Below, one piece after another: positions 52,437 through 63,460 of a DNA stretch of 64,000 nt (positions within the stretch are counted from its first letter, which is position 1; each line of letters starts with the position of its first letter). The notes under the pieces were generated by a model. The model saw only the letters and a list, made by a program, of their open reading frames with translations. It ran no database searches and was not told the DNA's origin. The translations under genes and the position numbers were made by a program. The DNA is from Babesia bovis T2Bo (lineage: Eukaryota; Apicomplexa; Aconoidasida; Piroplasmida; Babesiidae): assembly GCF_000165395.2 (NCBI RefSeq), contig NC_010575.1, positions 729,001 to 793,000 on the forward strand, given 5' to 3'.

Positions 52437-54254
52437 ATGTTTCTCTTAACTGGGAGGATACCGTGGTCATTATGGCTCGTAACCATCTTGTCAGTCTGTC
52501 TTATCAAGGATTCCATAGCTTACCAGGACTTATTAACTGGGTTCAATATAGAATATCTACGAACTAGTAACTATGTACAATGTAGTAAATGGACAATTGA
52601 AAAAATGAGGTATGACGTACTGGGAAATAAGGGAGCGGGTACACTTTTACAGGAAAAGATGAAGTGGAACATCAAAGCCGCAGCGAGGAATTATATATTG
52701 CCAGAGGTACCCATAAAAGTTATATACGTATTCCAGATGCAATGTAAACTTACAACAGGATGCCTAGATATGATCTATGTTCTACCATACCATGAAGCAA
52801 TGCAAATGACATCAATCAGTGCAACCAATACAGAAACTGGAAATAAACTAGAAGTGACTAATATCAACCCAATAAAAATGAATTATAACTGTATCGAGCC
52901 ACTGGATCTAAAGAATGAAGTTATAAGACCAAGGAATATACCAGATTGTACCATGTGTTACCCTGAATTATATAGGATCACAATGGATAAAGCTGTGAAC
53001 AACGATCAGGTCATACATATAAGAATAGAATATTACCTCAACAGACCATATGAACCGTTACAAAAGAAACTTGCACGAGGATTACAACAAAAAGTTGTAT
53101 TGCCACTACATACACTTATAACAGTACCATACCATATACAAGTACAAAGAACTAGATTCACATTTGAAAATGATATGGAATTTGATATACACTCGCTACA
53201 TACATATGCTAATATACAAAAAATAAAGCATAATGTCCTTGTTACAAAGCATTTCGAAAAGGTGGAGTTCATGTCAACAGGTGAAACCATGGTATTGAAA
53301 TTCAATCATGATGAAACCATGGAATATATTCCAAAACTGAACAAAAATGTATACATACCGCTGTGGTCATTAGACGGGAACATTAACATACAAGAAGGTT
53401 ATGTAGTCTACAACGACGCATCACCCATAGAGGTAAGTAGCAGTGATACTACATATCAATAACAGGGCCACTTCTCACTACAAATAGAACATAGTGAAGA
53501 ATATAAAGGACATAAATCAAATGTAGTCACACATATGGAAGCAATATTCCCAGAGCAAGCTAGTAAACTTAGATATTACGATGTCAACGGCAATATATCG
53601 AGATTGTACCGCTTGGAGCACAGCGTAATACCAACATACAAGACCGTAGAAGTAAGTTTGAGATGTAACCGCCAATAAACACCCAGATACAACCCAGATA
53701 CCCTATACTAGGGTCATGGAAAGTTGTATTCACACTGGATTATAGAATGCCACCGCAAAAATCAAGGAACGCAATACAAAAGGATTGGATAGGTTACCTA
53801 ATACACAACCCTGTGTTATTATCGCTAGGATCACTATTGCAATGGATTTTGAAATACATAAAAGGGGATGTAGTATACATTGAAGTGCATGTATTCCCAG
53901 TGATATACTACATGTTTATACACGATGCCGTTATAACCATCAGGCTGCCACTTGGTAAGCAGATATAGTCAAATGATATATACTGTAGGAGCACATTTAC
54001 ACAAAGCTGTGTCGTCATATCCGGCTATAATACATATAGAAGACAATACCTGGAGGGTACTTGGCGTAGCAGTAAAGATGACAGAAGTAAAAGTACAATT
54101 ATACAGGCTCTATACAGATGATGTCCATAGATATACCAAGGAAACCATACAAGTGGGATACACAATCGGCTTATTCTGGGTTATCAAGGTCATGGCGTCA
54201 CTAGTACTACACATAGCAACTGGGTACTTAATTTGTATGACATGGAAATGGTGA
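52437..54254 (+). CDS. OST1: Ribophorin I (OST1) oligosaccharyltransferase subunit
   Basis: Four exons (52437-53432, 53466-53651, 53687-53954, 53989-54254) with introns of 33, 35 and 34 nt encode 571 residues. A signal peptide (WSLWLVTILSVCLIKDSIA) starts the protein. The lumenal region contains YHIQVQRTRFTFENDMEF and, across the second intron, EIQPRYPILGSWKVVFTLDY, matching the conserved RFPLFGGWKxxFxIGY block of ribophorin I. A single transmembrane segment (LFWVIKVMASLVLHIATG) sits just before the short C-terminus. Ribophorin I is a subunit of the ER complex that N-glycosylates proteins. N-glycans in piroplasms are thought to be minimal, which makes its retention worth noting. Confidence 0.85.
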
Positions 54255-54612
54255 GTAATAACCACGGTGTATATTCAAAGACAGGGTATCCAGAGTCTAT
54301 TATGACTATTTCCAGGGATACAACGAACTTAGTAGTGATGTGTGTGGCAAGTGATGTCGTTTTACAAAACATAACCTGAGGTACACATGAACTTGGTAAT
54401 AGGATATTTTATATAAGAATCGCTTTATAGAACTGGAATGTATGCCGAAATCGTCAATGTGTAGTGACACAGGTGTTTTCGGCCTATAGACTAACGGGGT
54501 ACACACATCAAAGGCTCTGTTATATGCAAAATGCAACACACTAACTCGGTATGAAGCTGTGACCCCGTAGAGATACTATACAACTAGAGTACGAACTAAG
54601 CATAGACAAGGC
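54255..54612. other. Intergenic gap, 358 bp
   Basis: Spacer between two plus-strand genes. No feature was recognised. Confidence 0.55.
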
Positions 54613-56408
54613 ATGCCTAATATGAAGATATCGGTGATATCGGTACTGAGCCTTGTACCGGCATTCTATCAACATGCCAATGCACTAGGAAGCGGGCTTA
54701 GAAGCTTAAGCAACGGTCTTAAGGATGATATCGACAAGATATACATCGATGCATACGATGTGTTGGACCCAGATGCAGTTCAACCTAGATGGAATAAAAC
54801 AGCACAAGCATTACAAAAGGCACTGAGGATAAACTACCCAAGAATGCTGTCATCACAGCTATTCGTTAAACCGAAATATGAAATCCAGCTACATAGATTC
54901 ACACAAGTACATCGCAAGAAAAAGGAATCAAGATATCAGAAATATACAGAACATGATCCATCATTCCTAGGACATGATGTAGCAACAAAACAAGACAATA
55001 TAGATACATTTAATAACACAGTCACGAGATTGTCACAGTTTCTGCTGAATTTCGAAAATAACCAGTATTTTGGAGAAATCGAAGTGGGCACGCCGCCAGA
55101 AAAGTTTGTAGTGGTAGGTTCATATTATGCAATAATATACCCACCAGGTATTCGATACCGGTTCAAGCCAGCTGTGGATACCGTCCAAGGAATGCTCAAG
55201 GTAGGTGGTGTCTAATAGATATATCATTAACAGCACCGGGTGCTCGACGCACAGGAAATTTGATGCCAAGGGATCTAGTACATACAAAAAGGCGCCATTA
55301 GATGCAGCCAATGCGTATATACAATATGGAACTGGTGAATGCGGTATGTTTTGGTATATCCATTTCATAGTACCCAGTACTGGCACTCGGGTCAGATACA
55401 GTCAAAATCGGGCCTCTTGAAGTGAAAAACCAATCCATAGGATTGGCGACATACGAAAGTGATCACCCATTTGGAGATTTACCATTCGACGGACTTGTGG
55501 GACTGGGCTTCCCAGATAAGATGTACAAAGATACCGATGGAATGCTGCCATTATTGGATAACATAATGCAACAGAAGTTACTTAACCGGAATTTAGTGGC
55601 ATTCTACATGTCAAAGGATAAGACGCAACCCGGTTCAATGTCATTCGGAAGCATAGACCCAAGATACGTACTGCCAGGACATAGCCCATGGTGGTTCCCA
55701 GTGGTAGCCACTGATTTCTGGGAAATAGCAATGGAAGCTATACTAATTGACGGAAAACCAATGAAACTAGAAAATAAGTACAATGCCGCAATAGATACGG
55801 GAAGTAGTTTAATATCAGGACCCTCAGAAGTAGTTGGACCATTACTGGATAGACTAGCACTGTCACCAGATTGCAGTAATCTAAATCAATTGCCAACTAT
55901 ATCGTTTGTATTCGTGGATATGAACGGAAGGAAAATAAAATTCGATATGTCACCAGACGATTATGTTGAACGTATCGAATACGATGACAGTGAATTTATC
56001 GCAACAAAAAATGAACCAAACAATGACGCAACGGAACAAAATAAAAATGCTGAAATTAAAGCAACAGAAAACACACAATGCGTTATAGGAATAATGACAA
56101 TGGATGTACCCAAACCTAAAGGACCACTGTTCGTAATGGGAGTCAACTTCATCAACAGATACATGGCAATATTCGATAGAGATGCCATGGCAGTTGGATT
56201 GGTGCCATCAGCACACAAAGTTGACGAAAGAGAAGAGCAACGCAAGCTAGAAGAGGAGTTCAATATCATAGAAGGTATGGCAATGTAACGATGTAATAAT
56301 GACAATGCAGAAAACGAACGCAAAGCAACGGCTGCAGCAGCAATATTCATTGTCGTAGTGATAACACTAGTCATGGCACCCGTGCTATACCTGTCACTAC
56401 AAAGTTGA
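54613..56408 (+). CDS. Membrane-anchored pepsin-like aspartyl protease
   Basis: Five exons (54613-55113, 55148-55200, 55234-55343, 55378-56274, 56311-56408) with introns of 33-36 nt encode 552 residues. An N-terminal signal peptide (ISVISVLSLVPAFYQ) and a ~120-residue prosegment precede the A1-family catalytic domain. The first active-site motif is VFDTGSSQLWIPS, formed across the first intron; the flap region is IQYGTGECVLALG; the second motif is AAIDTGSSLISGP. Three Cys-rich points are present. After the body a short acidic stretch leads to one hydrophobic segment (AAAAIFIVVVITLVMAPVLYL) at the very C-terminus, a membrane anchor or possibly a GPI signal. Apicomplexan relatives (plasmepsins, TgASPs) act in maturation of secreted proteins, egress or export; which branch this belongs to is not decided here. 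Confidence 0.9.
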
Positions 56409-56772
56409 TATCAATATATAACGCATTAGGCTTCTTTACATCGTTAGAATCTATATACCGCTATATATAGAACTGGGACATAGTATGTCTCTAGAAAAGG
56501 GCCACAGTACTCCATGAACTATGAATGGCTATTACACACCGGCATTCATATTAGACAGAGCACATACTGCCCCGAGGAATAACACAACAGCGTGACATAC
56601 AACTTAATACTATAAATAACAAATGTTGAACTCCGTAGTTCTAGTATGGAATGCCAAGTAGCAACATGTTAACATAGGTACAACAACAGAAGGTGGGGAC
56701 TTGTTCACAACGGATGATGTAACATAGGACAAAAAAACATATGAAAACGGCCGTAATACGTACGTAATCATA
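56409..56772. other. Intergenic gap, 364 bp
   Basis: Spacer between two plus-strand genes with no recognised feature. Confidence 0.55.
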
Positions 56773-58453
56773 ATGGCAACTATCAGAGCTCTTGTCAATT
56801 GTACCAGAACACTAAGAGCACAAACAGGCTCTGGTACTGGTGTAACACAATCATGGCTTAAATTAGGGAATTACGCTGCTACCGGAGATGTAGAACAGGA
56901 AGCTTGCTGGATAGATTTAAAAAACAAAGAACTTGCAGTGTCAAACACAGTACAGGGAGCCGAGAAGACAAATGAAGGAGTGGACTGGGACAAGTGGGAA
57001 AAGCTTATCGCCCACAAGGATATACTCCAACACATGAAACGAACATATGACGCAAATATGGCAATGATTGAGCGTACAGCAAACATGGAAGGTGATATGT
57101 CACACCTAGATACAGACTGGGAGCTATATGAAAATGCTCGACAAAACTGTAACCAAGCTACACGGACAGTAAAGAAGATCATTGCAGATGGATCCAAGGC
57201 ATTGTGGGTCTCACAGAACAACCCACCAGCATGGAAAGTGGATACCAACGAGGTATGTCTTATCTAATTGTATTCATCTTATGCAGTGGCTGGAAAGCGA
57301 CCAATATTGGCAAGCATTCGTCGAGAAACATGCCATGTACTCACAATCAGGAGATGCACCCGACCCAGAAGCACCAGCTATTGTAGAAGCTAACAAGGCC
57401 ACGTGGAATACTAATATGGCCAAGTTCAACGAACGTACAGATACACCAATGCTGTACGATTACATGCATCACCTGCCAGCATGGGAGTTTTACGATATTA
57501 ACAGAAAACAGTTCTACGAACACATGACATACTTCCTGCTACGAACAGGTGATGATTTCAGGCATTTCCCAGATATGCCATCATGGAAGTGGCTGACCCA
57601 CATAGAGGACCTTAGGTTCAAACAGTTTGCAGTGGCACATCGTCGTAGAGAAAAACGCCAAATTGAACGTGTAGCAAGATTCGAACCGGATGATTTCGGC
57701 ACCGGAGAGGAACAGACAGGTGAAGAAACTGAAATGGCAATACTAAACCACGAGAAACATGCTACAGAATTGACATTGGCAAAACTAATGGGCAACTTCG
57801 CATTCTTGTGCGATCCACTAGTACCAGTACAAACGAGGTTCCAGTTACATTATATACTGTCAAAGGACGGATATGCCGAACATGGACAAACAAAAGTGTT
57901 GACACTGGGAGATGATATCAATGCGCTTTTCGTACTACCCAAAAATGCAGCGATAGGCGCACCGCTGCCAACACCATTGGAATGCTTCCATAATATGATG
58001 GAACATTACCGAATATCAGGAATGAGAATAAATCCCACATACGCAACAAGAACGGAACACCAAACCGAGCTCATACACCAACGTGGACCTAATTGGCTAA
58101 AGCTGCCACATGAAACTGTAATGGAAGCCTATCTACGACGCATGCGCAAAGACGATCCATTACGCAATGCATTCACAGAATATGCAGCAGAATTAAGGGA
58201 ACGAATTGCAGGAGCAAAGGAAGTACCAAAGGAACAATGGGAAAGTATGATAACAGAAATTGAAAAGGCATCAAAAGAAGATGATATGGCCATAAAACAA
58301 ATGGAAAATGCTAAACACGGAAAAATGGCACAAAAATTGATTGAAAGTGATCTACAGAAACTAATGGATGAAGGACACATACTAGTTCTAGACCCAACTA
58401 ACAACAACATAGTGAACAACGCTACAGAAGTAGAAGCAGCACTAAAAATGTGA
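56773..58453 (+). CDS. Mitochondrial protein, candidate ATP synthase subunit d homologue
   Basis: Two exons (56773-57252, 57287-58453) with a 34-nt intron encode 548 residues. The N-terminal ~20 residues are basic and hydroxylated with no acidic residue (ATIRALVNCTRTLR), a likely mitochondrial presequence. Around residues 70-100, GVDWDKWEKLIAHKDILQHMKRTYD resembles, at its core DWDKWEKLIAHKDIL, the start of mitochondrial ATP synthase subunit d. The rest is helical, rich in Glu, Lys, Met and Trp, with no transmembrane helix. Apicomplexan ATP synthases have greatly enlarged or replaced stator subunits, so a ~550-residue subunit d-like protein is plausible, but this is an inference from a short match. 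The stop is only 11 bp before the next ATG. Confidence 0.55.
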
Positions 58454-58464
58454 ACACATAACTA

Positions 58465-60028
58465 ATGTACATGGCATATTTTACATACATTAAACGTACA
58501 AGTAATATACACGTACTAAGAAGGCTCTTGAACCTAGATAAACAAGAACTTCCAGAAACAATCAAGTATGTAGCAGCAAAGCTACTGACCAACAAAAAGA
58601 TAGATGTGTACCACCAAAATAACGGAAAGCTATTCCCAAACAACACAGATGATTTTCGTAGATACACAGAGACCCAAAAGAACATTTCAAAGCTAATACA
58701 AGACAAAGTCACACACACGTCAGCAAAGGAATGGTCTCCAAGCGGAATAATTACAGTGGTATACTACCTAGCAAGAGCTAGAGCGCCACTAAACAAGCAA
58801 ACAGAAGATATATTTCGCAAGAAGGTTGATGAAATCACCCAATTGAATGTAATTGACCTCTGGCAGGCACTCTGGGCTATAAATGCCCTCAAACTGACAG
58901 TGCCCTTAAAGCCATTCAAGCATTATATCGATCACAATGCAACTTTGATATTCTGTGGAGCGAGATCTAAGAATATCTCTTCAGTACTTAATGCACTATC
59001 AGTACTAGGGCAGGCCCTGGATACCGCTACACTGTTATATATTGGTACCAATTACCTTCAACGCTCAAGTGGAAATCATAACTTCAAAGATGATACGAAC
59101 TTGTGCAATGCCTTAGTATCGCAAGTAGTTAGAACACGACACTATATAAAGCATACAGATGATCGCATTAATCACCCAGGAAAAATCAATGAAGTCAAAC
59201 AATCGCAACTAGTGTACACAACACAAGATGTGATACAAAGTTGTATAAATCAGTTAAACACAAGTGATCTCGAGGGTGTGGCAGATCTACTGGATGCTGT
59301 TGTTAAATTTACAACATGGGCACGTAAAGATTGGACCGAGAAAGTGTACCGCCTCCTTGAAGTAATCAACAGGTGCATTAAACAGTCTATAGATATACCT
59401 GAGGATTGTCAAGGGAACATACAACCTAAGGTCTTGACAGTAGTGCTGAGATGCATCCTGGAAACAAGAATATATAACCCAGAACTTTTCAACAATATCA
59501 GTATCGTATACTCCAACCAACCTCAGGTGTGGAGCGCCAGAGGTAAGTTACTGAAGCAAAGGTTAACATAACATAGGTAATGCCAATATGCTATATATAA
59601 CAGCATACTACGGTATACGCAACAGTTCCGCAGAAAATATCGCAATACGGTTATATCAATGCTACCAAACGAAGTGGTTTCGATATGTAGAACCAACAGA
59701 AGTGCTCATGGACGCCTGCGTACTGGCGGCATTGACACATCATGAAGCGTACTATCAGATAATAGCAAGGACACTGGAATGCGAAGTCAGCCTTAAGCAC
59801 CTGGCATTGGCCTTAATGACCCTGAAACTCGCGCCCAAAGGCTATTATTGCATACCCTTTGCAGTACTGGTAGCCATTGCTAGGAAGCTACGACCACTGA
59901 AAGTCAACATAGAGCTACAATCGTACACACCGGAATATATAACAACCTTGGATAATGAGAATATAGAACAGAGCACTTATATCAAGCTACAAGATATATG
60001 CAAGGTTAATTTGAAGTGTGCCATCTAG
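58465..60028 (+). CDS. Helical-repeat protein of organelle type
   Basis: Two exons (58465-59542, 59577-60028) with a 34-nt intron encode 509 residues. Repeating helix pairs of ~35-40 residues can be seen: VIDLWQALWAINALKL, then ISSVLNALSVLGQALD, and later LKHLALALMTLKLAPKGYY. This is the pattern of apicomplexan heptatricopeptide or octotricopeptide-like proteins that bind organelle rRNA fragments. No RAP domain follows. The N-terminus has several basic residues that might target it to the mitochondrion. Function is not established. It is wedged between two close neighbours, 11 bp after one stop and 55 bp before the PDCD5 start. Confidence 0.65.
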
Positions 60029-60083
60029 GGAAGCAGGTGTGGCGGAGACGTCAATGTAATACTGTGATATATAAACATAAGCA

Positions 60084-60673
60084 ATGGACGGACTTGATTT
60101 CAATCAGGCCGCGCAAAATGCGCAGGCCATCTCGCATAATACACAAGAGGTATGTGGAATCCAAAAAAAATGTGCACCTTGTCCAGAAGCAGATGCAAGA
60201 GGAAGCAAAACGAGAGTATGTGGGATCAAAGTGTTTAATATAGATACCCAGGAGCATACTGGAAGCAAGACGCATGACACTTCGGACACTTCTCACAGTG
60301 GAAGCACAAGAAAGACGTAAGGAATTGGTTGTATAATTCATTACCGATAGTCCACCGCATCGCCATGGTTAAACCAGAAAAGGCAACGCAAATTGAAAAC
60401 TTCCTATTGCAGGTAATTTATAAATACTCTATTCTATACGATCCAGACAACATTTAAATCTGGAAGACGTACCAAAATGGATGACGAAGAACTTAGACAC
60501 CTAATTGAGGTATTGCATATAACAAATACACACTGATATACAGTCTATGAGCACTAACAGCTCCAGTAAAATATCAAATATAAAGGTATGTGTACCAAAG
60601 TGAAACGCCAGCAACGACGTAGATACAACGCAAACGCTGGAACGACGATTCAGACTCAGAATCTGATATTTAA
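60084..60673 (+). CDS. PDCD5: PDCD5-like protein (TFAR19 family)
   Basis: Seven tiny exons (60084-60149, 60187-60215, 60252-60316, 60351-60412, 60447-60509, 60544-60585, 60623-60673) with introns of 34-37 nt encode 125 residues. The spliced product shows the family pattern. A helix (QKQMQEEAKR) is followed by SILEARRMTLRTLLTVEAQERLHRIAMVKPEKA, whose core ERLHRIAMVKPEKA is nearly invariant. Next come IENFLLQ and the C-terminal LIESM and KRWNDDSDSE parts. PDCD5 is a small three-helix-bundle protein linked to chaperonin and translation-related complexes in eukaryotes and archaea. The gene has no unspliced ORF longer than about 25 codons, so it is easily missed by simple ORF calling. Confidence 0.92.
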
Positions 60674-62334
60674 ATAACAGAGCAGTGCAACGGCGGAGAC
60701 TCAATACTAGAATCTAGCACGCCATCAGGAACCAGCTTCATCACACAGACGCACTTGTTCAGTTGCTTCTCATGAGTATTAGCAGATATGCTGTAATCCA
60801 CAGCACGCTCAAAGGAACCGCTAAGAAGAACAACACCGCCCTCTGAAGCACATATGTGCTCAAATCGAACTCCACGGGTCTGTAATATTTGACAATATAT
60901 AGCAAAACATACCTCCGGAGTACTGCTAGAAGATATCAGCTCCTGGCGCTCTGGATGCCAGACGTCCACAGTGGCAACAGCAGACTCACAACCACCAGTA
61001 GACACTATGTACTCACCGTAGGGAGTAAATACAAACGGATTCAAAATGCCAGGACTACGGTTCCTGAATAACCTATGACGGGATGCGGCCTCCGCACCCT
61101 TGGTAACCGATATGCAGTCCAATAACGAGTCGGACCCAGAAGCATCGCCCGATGATCCACCGGAGTATGTGAAGTCACCACCGAATAAGCAACCACGATG
61201 GAAATCCTCAAGTAAATTAAAGTCGTCACCGTAACTAAAACGCTCCACAGGCGTAGTAACCCAGTTGTTACTCTGGAAATTCAACATAGGCCAAGAGACA
61301 AAGTTATACGGATATGGAAGTGGTTCATCGGACTCAGGAGAATCACTGTCATAATTTACCTGTATATATCGTTTACAACGCTCAATACCAGCAAACAAGT
61401 CATAAGTAGCACAGTAAAGCTGAAGGTCGTTCTGACCAAAGTGAATTGATGTAGCATAATCATCCTTAGGAGATAAGAAACCCATCTTCATCACACGGAC
61501 GTCCTCATGAGCTGTGCAAATAGCCAACTCAGACTGAGCATTGCTCACAGCTATCAAACGCTCATCATGAGTAACAGCAAGGTCAGTAATACGACCCAAC
61601 TTCATGTGATTCAAAATCTGCTGAGAACTCTCATCCATCTCCGAATACTTTGTCTGATTGCGTAAGTGTATCTCAAAAGTACGCAATATTAACGGACACT
61701 CCGTAAATGAACTGTTAACATGGTCATAAGGATAACGAAGATCATAAAAGTGAAGCTTGCCGTCCTCAAAACCACCAGATATCAGACTAAAATTAAAACC
61801 ACGAAAATTATACATAGATGATATGGCGCCTGAATGACAACGACTTAAACGTATCACAGGCTGACCAAATTCACCCTTCACACCAACACGTAAATCAATG
61901 ACATTAATGTCACCAAGAGCACTCGATAAAAAAACCAAAGGACTGCTGCAATCAGAAGCAGCACTCAAATGAGTGCAGGTGCCACCCAAATCCGGAACGC
62001 CATCCGTAACACGAGATGAATATACACCACGCGATATGCGACTAATGCATTTACCAGTCTCCAAGTCGTGATACACACCAGCAATGGAATCACGGCAAAC
62101 ACTCAAAGCAGTAGAAGGAGCATAAGGAGGAATAACAGAATGTAATGAAGGAAATGTACATGGCGCAGAAAGATAACGCTTAATGTTGCGATCAATGCGA
62201 GCCTCAGCACCGCAAAATAAACTCGTAATATCAGAGTTAAAAAAACAACCACTCTGAAGATGAGCTAAAACACACTCAGAACGATAAGTCTGTAAAGATT
62301 CAATTAATACATTGTAATCCGTAAGTAACAACAT
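60670..62334 (-). CDS. WD40-repeat protein
   Basis: An open frame of 554 residues from the ATG at 62334. A 33-nt segment (60912-60880) with donor GTATGT and acceptor TTACAG looks like an intron; removing it gives 543 residues and does not change frame. Beta-propeller blades are visible: LVFLSSALGDINVIDLR, SLISGGFEDGKLHFYDLR, RITDLAVTHDERLIAVS and YIVSTGGCESAVATVDVW. Long acidic and Ser/Gly-rich loops interrupt the propeller. The function is unknown; DDB1/CUL4-associated or autophagy-type propellers are possible but not shown. Its stop codon overlaps the PDCD5 stop codon on the other strand. Confidence 0.8.
   Translation of the reverse strand: MLLLTDYNVLIESLQTYRSECVLAHLQSGCFFNSDITSLFCGAEARIDRNIKRYLSAPCTFPSLHSVIPPYAPSTALSVCRDSIAGVYHDLETGKCISRISRGVYSSRVTDGVPDLGGTCTHLSAASDCSSPLVFLSSALGDINVIDLRVGVKGEFGQPVIRLSRCHSGAISSMYNFRGFNFSLISGGFEDGKLHFYDLRYPYDHVNSSFTECPLILRTFEIHLRNQTKYSEMDESSQQILNHMKLGRITDLAVTHDERLIAVSNAQSELAICTAHEDVRVMKMGFLSPKDDYATSIHFGQNDLQLYCATYDLFAGIERCKRYIQVNYDSDSPESDEPLPYPYNFVSWPMLNFQSNNWVTTPVERFSYGDDFNLLEDFHRGCLFGGDFTYSGGSSGDASGSDSLLDCISVTKGAEAASRHRLFRNRSPGILNPFVFTPYGEYIVSTGGCESAVATVDVWHPERQELISSSSTPEVCFAIYCQILQTRGVRFEHICASEGGVVLLSGSFERAVDYSISANTHEKQLNKCVCVMKLVPDGVLDSSIESPPLHCSVI
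60880..60912 (-). other. 33-nt in-frame, stop-free candidate intron
   Basis: GTATGT...TTACAG, the same length and borders as proven introns here, but a multiple of three without a stop. Both spliced and retained forms encode protein. Confidence 0.65.
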
Positions 62335-62816
62335 CGTGACTGCATTACAAAAAGTGAACTACTTCACAAGATGCAACGGTCACAGACATCGTAAGCGCCC
62401 AAGACGCGAGGAATGGACATAGGAGTTACTAGTAACTAGAATGGATAAAACGATGATATAATATCCCTACGATAAACTACGTGCGCTATTAAGTGAAATA
62501 AGTCTAAACCAAAGTGTTTTGTGTCACATGGAACATTAGATGCGTTAACCAATGTATATACTACTTAAGCCATCTATAAGCACATATCCCAACTAGCAGA
62601 TAATAAATAGTGGAAATGTTAAACAAGAAATAGTATTAACCAGAAATAAGCGCCATGTGTACCGAGGTAGATGCCCATAACCCTGGAAAGATATAATGAT
62701 TGTATCGACACCAAACAAATTGGGCCAGATGCTATTATAAATAAATATAAGTCAATATATACTATAGAAAAGGCACTGTGTAAACACTGGGATGTAAACA
62801 CCTCAGAATCCTATTC

Positions 62817-62846
62817 ATGGGGAGGCTGAACACCACCCCTCCCCAT
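62817..62846. repeat. 9-bp-stem inverted repeat
   Basis: ATGGGGAGG at 62817-62825 and its exact reverse complement at 62838-62846, separated by 12 nt. The stem is GC-rich in an otherwise AT-rich region, so a stable hairpin is likely in either strand's transcript. Confidence 0.8.
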
Positions 62847-62925
62847 CCAAGGCGAAACCACCTAACGTACATGAACACAGCCTCAGAACAGTCGAAATCG
62901 TATCGAAACGCAGCCAATATATCGT

Positions 62926-62958
62926 AGTCTTACCTCAAAAATAAGACTTTGCTTTGAG
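62926..62958. repeat. Two mutually exclusive overlapping inverted repeats
   Basis: AGTCTTA (62926-62932) pairs with TAAGACT (62942-62948). CTCAAA (62934-62939) pairs with TTTGAG (62953-62958). The two stems overlap, so only one can form at a time. Confidence 0.65.
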
Positions 62959-63007
62959 CTGTACGGGAACCACTAAAAGACGACCATTATCGACGGGCCC
63001 CAACTAC

Positions 63008-63036
63008 TTGCGCGAGTAATTTAAGGAAACGCGCAA
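63008..63036. repeat. 7-bp-stem inverted repeat
   Basis: TTGCGCG at 63008-63014 and CGCGCAA at 63030-63036 with a 15-nt spacer. It lies 68 bp upstream of the eS27 start codon. Confidence 0.75.
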
Positions 63037-63103
63037 TCAAAAAACTAATCAAGTCGCAAGATTATAATAATTATATCACAGAGAACGTATAACAGCTGGA
63101 AAC

Positions 63104-63460
63104 ATGGATTTTGACATTCTAAACGTCGACCCCAAGGTCGAAGCCAGGAAACACAAGCTTAAGCGCTTCATACAGTCACCCAACTCATTCTTCATGGATG
63201 TACGCTGCCCAGGGTGCCTCACCATCACTACCGTATTCAGCCACGCACAAACCGCTGTCATTTGCGGAAGGTATGTTTTCCATACTGTTTTTTATAACCT
63301 AAGCCATTTGTTATACCTAGATGCTTTCTTGACACTATTGTGATCTATATTGTTGAATTTTAATAACAATTTTTACAGCTGCAACGTTGTCCTCTCGGAA
63401 CCAACTGGCGGAAAGTGCAGGCTCACCAAGGGATGCTCTTTCCGAAGAAAGGTTGAGTAA
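63104..63460 (+). CDS. RPS27: Ribosomal protein eS27
   Basis: Two exons (63104-63270, 63379-63460) with a 108-nt intron encode 82 residues, close to the usual 82-84. The C4 zinc finger is formed across the splice: CPGC in exon 1 and CGSC at the junction (AG|C). Conserved segments include [20 protein letters not shown] and [18 protein letters not shown]. eS27 is a zinc-binding protein of the small ribosomal subunit. The start is the ATG at 63104. The intron is three times the usual length for this window; ribosomal protein genes often keep a longer first intron. Confidence 0.96.

Larger units (their letters stand above)
62335..63103. other. 769-bp divergent intergenic region with three hairpins
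   Basis: Between the WD40 gene (minus) and eS27 (plus). It holds two promoters and a cluster of inverted repeats at 62817-63036, listed separately. No ORF of note. Confidence 0.6.
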
